Shown here piece after piece: positions 56,014 to 64,000 of a stretch of 64,000 bases of DNA. This DNA is from Tilletia caries. Taxonomy: Eukaryota > Basidiomycota > Exobasidiomycetes > Tilletiales > Tilletiaceae. The DNA is taken from positions 1,736,001-1,800,000 of the forward strand of contig JALUTQ010000001.1 of the NCBI GenBank assembly GCA_032718865.1, written 5' to 3'. Made by a program: the position numbers and the translations under genes. The notes beneath the pieces are model-generated. The model was not told the origin of the DNA. It saw nothing but the letters and a program-made list of their open reading frames with translations, and did not search any database. Every line of letters starts with the position of its first letter. The first letter of the stretch is position 1.

Positions 56014-59000
56014 TCAGCAAACATCGTCCTCTAGTTCCTCGAAGCCAGCTGTGGATGATGATAAGCCTATATATGCAAACCCCTCTTCTGCAGCGGCACC
56101 TTCCAATACTGGTTGATCAGCGTCGGCATGTGTCGCTGCCGCGCCCTCCTTGCCCAATGAGAGGGCTTGTCTTGCCTTCCATCGGTCGTATGAGCCACTT
56201 CCGGTTGACGTTCCGGATAGCTGAAGCATTCCGCTTGCCCACGCGTCGCATGCCATTGTCTTGCTTTGGCGGATGTGCTTGGTGCTTTTTCCTGCTGCCT
56301 GTAAACTGGATCGTTCTTGACGAACTGCGTCGCCTCGCATGACCTCAAACTCGGAGCCTGCTCGTCCCTGGTCGTCCCACTCGAAGATCTTGAGTCGGTC
56401 GAAGTCTCGCTGCAGAGCCGTGATGGTAATGGCACGCTTCTTGTCCGAATGATTCTGTGATTGCGACGCGATTCCCAAGTCCTCCCACAGGCCCATCTTC
56501 ATTCCAGCGAGGACCTGGAGCAGCGAGCCGATGACCTGCTTGTACTCCAGAGACTTGGTCGTTCCTCCCACCGGCCAGGTATGTTTCAGGTCGAAGACGA
56601 AGTTCTCTTGGAGCAAATCTGTCGGCACGAATGTGTTTCGGCCGCCGTCCGTGTTGACGAAGAGGGATGCGACCATGATTGCACGCAGCGCAGGAGGCAT
56701 CTCGAATCGAAGCGAGACGATGATCTCCAGCAATTCCGACACATAGTTGTGCTGTCCAGTCGACTGAAAGCGTGGGACGAGCATCTTCATGGCGAGGATC
56801 AGACGTCCTGCACCTCCCACCTTGATCGCAGCCTGGAGCTCGATGAACAATGCGACATCGGCAAACATGGTTCGGCTGTGCAGGGCGATGTCGTCCCGCT
56901 TCTTTCCGTCCTCCTCCTGCTCGTCAAGAAGGTCTTGTGCGCTGTACTTGAGGAGATCGCGGATGGCTGCGTTGCTGATCCGCAGAAATGTCTCATGGTC
57001 GAGCCGACCCTTGAACTCCTCTGCGGGATGTTCCGCGTCATTCTCGCCTCCCGGATGCCGTGCTCGTCGCTCTGCGGTTCCTCGAGCTGGTTGGGCGGCA
57101 TGAGCTGGATTGTCCGCAGGCTTGTCGGCAGAAGATGCGGTTGACAGTGGATCCAGGTGCTTTCGAACTGCCTCTTCGATGACAGAGTTGCACGCAGCGG
57201 CGAACCAAAAGTGAAGGAATCGAGATGAGTCGTGGAAGTTGTAGGGCTGGGTGAGGAGGTTTCGAAAGCCGACCCGCTCGGAGAGATGCCGGAAGCTGAT
57301 GGCACTGGGCTGATCTTTAGCCCCGCCGTGATTGAGGAACAAGCATCGGATGTACGCATACTGAACAGAAAGAATCAATCTTGAATCAGATACAGTCAAA
57401 CGAGCTCTATCGTAAAGGGGGTGCATGCTCACCATGAGATGCCAGGGCGCAGCCCATGGCTGCTGGGCGTCAAACTTGTCAAAGGAGTCCGGAGAACGGT
57501 CCAGGTTTCGCGTCCGCTGGGCTTGCTTGATCTTCTCTGTCGTGAAGGCATCGGCGATGATCGAGAGAACTCTGTCTCTCCAGAAGGAATTCGGAACCTT
57601 GACGTGCTTGTCGAGGTATTGCTTGAACACCTCGATGTTGCCTTCTACGGATCCTTCGTCGACATCAAGGACTGGAAGCGTGTGGACGACGGTCTTCCGA
57701 GGCGTCAAGGGCCAGATCTGAGGGGGCTCGGGAAAAGGATGGTCGTAGTCGAGGTATTGATGCTGCGTCAGGAAAGCCTTGCGCGCGTGACTGACGACAG
57801 ACAGTACGAATTGCTCGTCGTCTGTCTCGCTGCTGAGAAGTGAAAAAGGGTGGATGTCCGGCGTTGCTTGCTTCCTCATCTGATCCCGCTGCTCTCGAAT
57901 CTTTGGCCACAGACCGTCCGGGTTGTGTGCTCGATCCGCCAGGTTGGTCGGCGTTGTTGATGGCTTTGGCATGTCGGATCCGAAGATCTCGTCGACCACA
58001 AGAGGATCGCAGACGGGATGCTGGGGTCCTTCTTGTAGCTGAACCGACGCGTCTACCTCGTAAACTACGCCGTGGACCGCAGCTCGCATCGTGTTGGTCA
58101 CCGTAAGACCCTTGTTCCGTGCTCGCTGCAACCAGTTGATATTGTCGTAGCCAAGCGCGAGAACGGAGAAGGGGTCCTTGATCTTGGCGATGAGCTGGCG
58201 GCGCGCGGATCGAGACAGTGCCTTGACCGCCCGATGAATGGTCAGGTACGATGCTGAAAGCCCCATCCTACCCAGAGCTTCAATCGTCCGCCGTCCCGTT
58301 CTTGAGGCAAACAAGAAAAGGCCGAGGTTCAGGCCAAATCTGCCGTTCCGATTGTTGCGGCCCATGAGCAGGCACAGTGTGTTGGCGGCTGCCACCTAAA
58401 GGAGTATCGAATCAGCGTACAGATTCTACAAGGCCAAAGGAAAGGAGGCTACTCACGATCTTGGGGTTCCTCTTCCCTTTGCGTCGTCGTGACACCGGAG
58501 CTGTCTCTTTCGGTTCCGCTTCCGTCCCGTCATTGCCATCCGCAGTGGCAGGTTGCCCCTCTTCAACATCGTCCCTAATATCCTCCCCGACATCGTCCCA
58601 TACATCTCGGAGCTCATCTTCCTCGGCAGCGGCCAAGTCCGACCCTGAGTCTTCCAAAGGTTGCAGTTCACTGTCCGAGGCTCCTTCGTTTAAGGCCTCC
58701 TCGTCGTCAGCGGTTGATGCGAGCGGAGCCAGCGTCGACATGGCCTCTTCGACTGCAGTGGATGTGTTTTCGACCGGCGCATCGTCGTCTTTCCCTACTC
58801 CTGCGATGGCTTGTGTGACCGCGAAGGTGATAGGCAAATTGCTTTCGAGTATGTCGACAGCGGACTTGAGTCGGAAGGTCCTAATGTCTTCAGCGCGGCT
58901 GTGGCCTTGTGGTCGAGAGATCTCTGGAAGCGCGGAAGCCTTGGAAGCCTCTTTGCGAACCTGCCGCAGTATGTAGTTGACTGCCGATTCTTGCGCGCTG

Positions 59001-59305
59001 GGGCAGTTGTCGATGAACGACTTGGCCGCTATCGTACCGAAGAAAGGATTGACCCGGGATCGGACCTGTCGGAGTGTGTCCTTGGAGAAGCTGGATTGCG
59101 CGGGGTCGAACAATGCCCTGAGTAGGGCGCTGCAGGAGATGTTCCGTCCTCCGAGCCAATCAAAGAACGATTCCGCGTCGGCATCTTGTAGGTTTCTGCG
59201 CCGCCGAGAAGACGCATTTTGAGGGCCAGAGCTTTCGGCGGGGACGGAGGAGAGCGAAGAGAGCGAGGAAGTGCTCCATTCCGGAGAAGGACTGCGGCTG
59301 TCCAT
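56014..59305 (-). CDS. DUF6589-type protein, candidate transposase of the element
   Basis: Three exons: 59305-58457 (MDSRSPSPEWSTSSLSS), 58395-57433 and 57360-56014, introns GTGAGT...TTTAG and GTGAGC...TTCAG, phases 0, about 1052 residues. Residues ~1-280 are Ser-rich, with a helical part (SALLRALFDPAQSSFSKDTL) and then an acidic segment. The core resembles the basidiomycete DUF6589 family: LGLFLFASRTGRRTIEAL, GLSASYLTIHRAVKAL, VLALGYDNINWLQRARNKG, TNTMRAAVHGVVYEVD, and near the C-terminus YVSELLEIIVSLRFEMPPAL followed by FVPTDLLQENFVFDLKHTW. The YDNIN block and later conserved acidic residues could belong to an RNase H-like nuclease core, but I cannot prove this. Family assignment is from memory of its motifs. 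Confidence 0.75.
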
Positions 59306-59704
59306 ATCTGTAAGACTGTAGGGAGAGAAAAGTAGGTTGGCAGACAGGGAAAAGGTGGAAAAAGAAGCAAGCAGAGATGTAAGAAGGTCAGCAAGCAGCG
59401 CATCAGGAAGCCTGAAAGCCGGCGGTGGGGTAAGGAGGTGCGCACATGTTATCAGGGGAGGTCAGACAAAAAAAACTGATGCTGTTGATGGTGTTGTGGT
59501 GAGCCTGATGGGTTTGTGGTGGTGGATATGCTGTGGCGGAGGTGTCGAAATGCGCATCTCCCCATTCTCCACTACTTTGGAATCAGACGTCCTAGCGGAC
59601 TGGCTGACGCCCTCTCATAGGCGTGAAGCGGAGTTTGAAATTTTTAATTTAAAGCTCACGTGGCAGGGGTTTATCCGCTCTGGACGTCTGATACGATGAG
59701 ACTA

Positions 59705-59713
59705 GCTCCGTGG
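59705..59713. repeat. 9-bp target duplication GCTCCGTGG, right copy
   Basis: See 53181-53189. Confidence 0.9.
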
Positions 59714-60474
59714 CAGGGTTTGCCCAAGTCTTGATGGGGCGAGCCTTGTTCAAGACTTTGGTGCTCAGACTGCCAAAAGTTCCCATGCGCAGTCTCATCG
59801 AGCCTCCATATGATGATTTCCAAAGAATTAGGCCCCCCAGGCTTATACAAGACTGGGATTTCGTTGGCGGTGGAGCTCTCGAAGCTCTGTGCTCGCACTT
59901 CATTATTCATCCCTTCCTCATCTACATCGTTGCCCATTTCGAACGTTTGGATCTTGCCTTCGCTGGCTGGGACGACACCGCTCTTACGGCCAGGTTCACT
60001 ATGAGCAAGATCGGGCTGCCGCGACCTCATCAAGAACACCGACCTGCAGATGGCGTCAGAGCAACTGGAAGTGTCGCACAACATGTACCCGGACTTTGAC
60101 ACGGATTTTGGAAAGATGCTGCGCCTTGCCAGCTGCCAGCTTGGCAATGCTTCCTGACCACCATCCCCTCTCCTTGCGCTGCTGAATCACTGAGGTAGCT
60201 TGCTCTCAGCGCGCGGCTTTTGAGTCTCTTTATCTCTGCTTGTCGACGCTCGTCCTGACCGCCTGACCCCCGACCTCATCCCATCAAGTGGCTCATCCGT
60301 TCTTCCTCGGGTTGTTTCCCTCGCAGCGCGACTTCACTCCCCTTCCTCGCGCGAACCCATTCAGTCCTCTCACAGCGGCCTCTCGTCCTCGCTCGGCGGT
60401 ATCGAAGGTGCAAGTCGCCAACCTCTCTGGGCGCTCATATAGATACAAGACGTTCACACGATAAACGTTCGGCC
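59714..60474. other. intergenic; leader of the NADAR gene at its right end
   Basis: Overlapping frames of about 130-160 codons on both strands have no recognisable similarity and no splice support. From about 60210 the + strand is CT-rich, the likely promoter/leader of the gene at 60475. Confidence 0.4.
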
Positions 60475-61587
60475 ATGGCGGGTTCAACAAACGTTACAAA
60501 TGCTAGCGACCAAGCATCGTCGTCCTCATCACCAACCAGCTTCTGGCTCAGGAAGCCCGGCATCCTGAAGATCCGGTCCCAGCGCCGAGCAAGTGCTCCC
60601 AGTATTGAAGAGGGTACGTCTAAGGCCTCGCTCACCACCCTTCTGTTTTGTCGGGTAGGCTGACATATCTGCTTCTTTGGACGAACGGGGTCACGAATCA
60701 GATCCGGCGGGTCAGCACGCGGAAGAGCACATCGACGACGACGCAGGCGCCGCGCCTCCCCGTCAACTCCGCCCCGCAAGCACCCTAAACGGCTCACGAA
60801 GTGGAAGTGCAACCCCACTCGATCCTCGGGACTCTCCCGCTCTTCAAGCTCAAGACCAATCGCTCGGTCTCGATGGTGGGAAAGATGAGATCGAGGAATT
60901 GGACGAAGTCGTTCCGGACCGTATCGAGTTTTTCGCGCCGCACCAACCGTACTTCTGGCTGAGCAATGCCGCTCCATACGAGATTGTTCTGGACGGGGTC
61001 AGGTATCCGACGGCTGAGCATTGCTTCCAGTGAGTCTGCTTTGCTTTGCCTTCACAGTTCGATGAGGGCAGGATGCTTCCAGTCTCACATACACCCCGCT
61101 TATCCCCTTCTGATCTGCTTGATCAGGAGCCTCAAATTCCTTCCGCATCGACCGGAGATCGCCCGCAAAGTACGCAAGGCATCAACACCTGTCGAAGCTG
61201 TGCGAACAGCGCGAAAGCACACAGCGGACGTTCAGCGTGGTTGGCGAAGGGACGGTTTGAATCTGGTCAACGTGGGTTATATCCCTCACATACCATCGCG
61301 ATGGGACCCCCAAATTTGACTGACGTTTCCTTTTTGCCTCCATAATGAACCCATATGCTCAGATCCGACGGGTAATGCTCCTCAAGTTCTCTCAGCACAC
61401 AGCGCTCCGCAAAGCCCTGCTCCAGACGGGGAATGCCCAGCTGGTGAATGCCGTACCGACCGACGTGTTCTGGGGAAACGGCGGCGGGAGGGGACGGAAC
61501 GAGTTTGGGAAAGCACTGGCTAGTGTGCGTGAGGTGCTTCGGACCATCGATCTACTTGGGGCGGGAAGCGGAGCCATTACGGTCTAA
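60475..61587 (+). CDS. NADAR-domain (YbiA/DUF1768) protein
   Basis: Four exons with consistent phases: 60475-60613, 60702-61029, 61127-61271, 61363-61587, 278 residues. Residues ~1-130 are Ser/Pro/acidic and probably disordered. The NADAR fold follows: RIEFFAPHQPYFWLSNAAPY, VRYPTAEHCFQ and SLKFLPHRPEIARKVR, spliced to IRRVMLLKFSQHTALRKALL, NAVPTDVFWGNGGGRGRNEF and VREVL. The conserved phrases F..LSN, YPT.EH.FQ..KF, and FWG.G.GRG.N match the family, whose members cleave N-glycosidic bonds in riboflavin-pathway intermediates or ADP-ribose-type substrates. Which of these this fungal protein acts on cannot be told. The first intron uses a TCACGAATCAG acceptor; the alternative upstream AG is out of phase. 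It is an ordinary host gene at the edge of the transposon island. Confidence 0.88.
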
Positions 61588-62596
61588 AGACCTCCGCAAC
61601 GAGTTCTTTGATTCGCCTCCCACACCACGGGACACGGCATCCCCACGTCCGATGGGATGCCAGGGGTTCCATTTTCTATACATTTAATCTGCCTGCCTCA
61701 CCTCATTGACTGCCACAGTAGACCTGTCATACACAGCCCTCTCCTTGCCCGAGAAATCACAACAGCTCCGTCCTTCATTGTTTCATCCGCGCAGAAAAGA
61801 GAGTGGCACGGCACGTCTGGCCCTCATTCGTGCATTGTAAAACGTGGCTTGATTTGGGGCGACCAATGGAGACAGGGCAAGAGTTGGATACGAGGAGGTG
61901 GGGACCAGAGAGACCGATGCAGGGAGTACTGTCGGAAGACGGAGAGACAGTGTCCGAGGTGGCCGCGGTACTGACGCCCTGGAGGCTGGAGCTCCTTCCT
62001 CCCCATCGACCTTCGCTAAGGTAGTCAAAGGTAACCCGTGCAGATGAAAAACTCGTGTGGAGAGGACGAGAGTGCCGACCCGATGAGCGTGCTCCTGCAA
62101 GATCCAGACGTCTTGCCATTGAGCGTCCGAACATGTAGGCTCCGATACGAACACCGCTCCATCTGCAGACGTCCTGCTTGATACTGGTGGTGATGTTGAG
62201 CAGGGTGCTCTTCGGGGATCTGTCTCCGTGTCTGTGGCTGTGGTTGTGGCTGTTCTTGCGATGATATGACGACGTGGTAACGCGAAAACGCAGATCCTCG
62301 TTCTCGTCGTGGCGTCTACGATGCGTGCTTCTGCTTCTTCAGCACGTAGCTGCTTGCGGAGCTGGTTGACGAGGAGGGCGAGTCATCGCGCTTGTCCTGC
62401 GACTTCTGGAATATCACGAGAGACGAGACCGCGCCGATCCGCTCATCGATGTGGCGTTTGACCGGCTGAATTCGTTGCGTTCATTAACTAGTCGAGCCCG
62501 AAATCGATGGCCAGCATAGTGTCGAACGCTGTGCGCGGTGGAACGGAGACGAATAGGGCGTGTGTCGAGAGAATTCGACAAATTCGACCTGGCTCC
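61588..62596. other. intergenic, nothing supported
   Basis: Long overlapping frames occur on both strands (61783-62154 and others), Ser/Arg/Pro-rich, without a leader, convincing splice chain or known motif. Part is the 3' flank of DPH3. Confidence 0.35.
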
Positions 62597-62884
62597 TCAA
62601 GCGGCTATCGCAACGGGCTGAGACTGAACCTCGGCTTCCTCTACACCAGCCTCGACGGGAACGTCATCCTCATCCTCGTCGTCCTCAAAGTCGAGGGGGT
62701 CATAGACGACGCGAATGATGAGGGAGCAGGAGGGACAGCGTGCGATGTCTTCGGCGTCCTTGAGCTGGCGGCGTGAGATTTCGAAGCGGTCGCCGCAGGG
62801 ACACGGGTAGTGGAAGACGCGCTTGACGTCGTCGTAGCTCATGTCCTCCAGCTCGATCTCGTCGTAGATGCTCTGCGCAGGCAT
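62597..62884 (-). CDS. DPH3: diphthamide biosynthesis protein 3 (CSL zinc finger)
   Basis: 95 residues, no intron seen. The start [15 protein letters not shown] at 62884 is chosen because it matches the family N-terminus (YDEIE.EDM); the upstream in-frame extension has no family match. The CSL finger is complete: [16 protein letters not shown] and [15 protein letters not shown] supply the four zinc-binding Cys. The acidic tail (EDDEDEDD) is typical. Dph3/Kti11 is an electron-carrying partner of Dph1-Dph2 in the first step of diphthamide formation on elongation factor 2, and of Elongator in tRNA modification; cytosolic. Length and motifs agree with the family, so this is a functional host gene. 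Confidence 0.95.
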   Translation of the reverse strand: MPAQSIYDEIELEDMSYDDVKRVFHYPCPCGDRFEISRRQLKDAEDIARCPSCSLIIRVVYDPLDFEDDEDEDDVPVEAGVEEAEVQSQPVAIAA

Positions 62885-64000
62885 CTTGCTTTCCCTCCCT
62901 GTCTTGCTCCTGCTTCGATGTTGTCGCCCAGAAGCAGTTAGCAGAAGAAAAAGATTCGCCACCCAAAAAAAAAACGAGCGAGCGGATAAACGGATGTCTG
63001 CTTATCTCAGCCGGATCATGAGTTTTTCCGGGCGAAAAACGGGACCAGAACAAGCTTGTCCCACTACTCGCACGCACATAATTCCTCGAATCTCGGCGAT
63101 TCGGCGATCGATATTTAGGCCAATCCCTGGTACACGTGACCCCACTTCCAGCTCGGCGGGGGGGCAAAAGCCCCCCCGGAACCCCCCCAACCAAAAGGAC
63201 AGTCTTGTCCGTCTCCATTGCTGTCATGTCTAATCCTGTCCGCTACGCGCTAACTCTAACCCGAAAAAAAAATGGTGTCCAGCATCTAACTTAGCAACCA
63301 AGTTGGAAAAAAGGGGAAAGAAAGAAAAAGGAATGTCCTGACACAGACTCTAACCGCCGACCTGCAGAATCGTCTTCCACATCACTAACCGCCATGCTAT
63401 GAGGGAAAGTTGATGCAGTTTCTGATTTGCGATTAAATATAAACAACCCCAACGCGAGCGGGCTAAAGATAGTATCAAATCGCGCTAACGCGCGCCCCGA
63501 TCGCGCTTAATCGCCGAACCTCCGGTTCGGGGCGGCTTGTCGCCGCCTTGTCGCTTCGAGGAAATATGGCCTTCCGTCAACACCAACACCGCCGCTGTCC
63601 GCTTCCTTCTCACGATCATCGTCCCCGAGCTCATCGCTGCTGTCCCCGCTGTCCTCGCTGCCACCGCCGTCACCGCCGGGACAAGGGAAAGTGCTTGTCG
63701 TGAAGGAAGAAGCTGTGACGGAGAATCGGTTGCGTCTTGCCGGGAAGCTGGGCGAGGTTCTGACTTGCCAACTCGACGTGGCCACTCTCACACGACCGTG
63801 GACCGAAGGACACCTAATCACATCTTTCTAATATCTTTCATTCCCCCCGCCGCAACTGGAAGCTTCCTGTGAGTCATATGCGACGGCGCCTCTCCTTTTT
63901 GCTGCCCCCCCCCATCTGCGCTGACGCCTCACTACTTCAGCAGATAAAGGGACGTCAATAATGCAGCAGCATTCAACACACCGGCTCCCCTTCGCCGATA
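62885..64000. other. DPH3 upstream region and intergenic sequence to the right edge
   Basis: A strong G/C-run hairpin lies at about 63157-63190 (GGGGGGGC AAAA GCCCCCCC, then a second C-run). The short frames at 63485-63872 on both strands are low-complexity, with no recognisable protein. Confidence 0.4.

Larger units (their letters stand above)
53190..59704. mobile_element. putative new mobile element: RecQ-like helicase + DUF6589-type gene, 6.5 kb
   Basis: The inverted termini TAGTCTCATCGTATCAG are 17/17 identical (53190-53206 and 59704-59688); GCGGAT recurs at similar depth on both arms. A perfect 9-bp direct repeat, GCTCCGTGG, abuts both ends. Only two genes lie inside, convergent with a 211-bp gap between stops: a RecQ-family helicase (+) and a DUF6589-type protein (-). 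No known transposase, integrase, tyrosine recombinase or Rep protein is present. The TIR plus 9-bp duplication show cut-and-paste-like insertion; which protein catalyses it is inferred to be the DUF6589-type one. Confidence 0.85.

Noticed and set aside
53190..59704. Interpretation as a subtelomeric helicase locus
   Set aside because: No telomere-type repeats are present, and the locus has transposon-style ends with a target duplication; ordinary host genes follow on the right.
59671..60147. Overlapping 158-codon (-) and 129-codon (+) frames
   Set aside because: No similarity, leader or splice support; they overlap antisense to each other, so at most one could be real and neither is convincing.
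61783..62154. Ser/Arg/Pro-rich minus-strand frames downstream of DPH3
   Set aside because: Two frames are open over the same stretch because of composition; no start with a leader and no known motif.
1..64000. CRISPR arrays, bacterial operons, rRNA or tRNA genes
   Set aside because: Sequence is eukaryotic; the repeats seen are LTRs, TIRs or a minisatellite. I saw no convincing rRNA or tRNA, though a covariance search could reveal a tRNA I missed.

Overview
This window looks like an intron-rich, GC-balanced basidiomycete fungal genome. The signs are short introns with GT/AG ends and a CTGAC/CTAAC-type branch site, pyrimidine-rich 5' leaders, a diphthamide factor (DPH3), a NADAR-domain protein, and transposon families typical of Basidiomycota. 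I cannot name the species. Most of the 64 kb is a mobile-element island. Ordinary host genes appear only at the two ends, with decayed ones between.

Layout. 1-1590 (minus): start of a large Ser/Pro-rich gene of unknown function, running off the left edge. 3138-3924: Tc1/mariner-type non-autonomous element with TA duplication. 4928-6652: a TIR element with GC-rich subterminal islands, interrupted by a 645-bp CACTG-ended element (5471-6115). 8.9-15 kb: unresolved, intron-rich coding remnants, including a broken major-facilitator transporter (13799-14795). 15282-17260: a 2-kb element with 57-bp TIRs that holds host-like promoter/exon segments (Pack-type). 17737-22362: multi-exon gene of a basidiomycete-expanded, probably transposon-derived family. 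22593-27373: a complete two-gene PIF/Harbinger element (HARBI1-like transposase converging on a Myb/SANT-like gene). 27510-30813: a second Harbinger transposase cut off by non-LTR retrotransposon fragments. 31411-33034: a coiled-coil gene of unknown function. 34753-47663: two tandem Ty3/gypsy copies sharing three LTRs and flanked by a single 5-bp duplication (GGGCC). 47921-52477: a complete Mutator-like element with 9-bp duplication. 53190-59704: a 6.5-kb element with 17-bp TIRs and a perfect 9-bp duplication that carries a RecQ-like helicase convergent with a DUF6589-type gene. 60475-61587: NADAR gene. 62597-62884 (minus): DPH3.

Two things stand out. First, the RecQ plus DUF6589 pair is bounded by TIRs and a target duplication and contains no recognisable DDE transposase, so it looks like an undescribed class of mobile element. 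Second, the Ty3/gypsy pol has its RNase H domain split. The first strand with its catalytic Asp sits in the usual place after the reverse transcriptase, while the rest of the fold, with the other acidic residues, sits at the very C-terminus beyond the integrase. The same element has a canonical -1 slippery heptamer touching the gag stop and an in-frame TAG inside pol.

A technical caution applies throughout. Most frame breaks in the TE genes fall in runs of 4-9 identical bases, and the two retrotransposon copies differ almost only in homopolymer length, so many apparent pseudogenes may be sequencing errors. Exon limits are read by eye.
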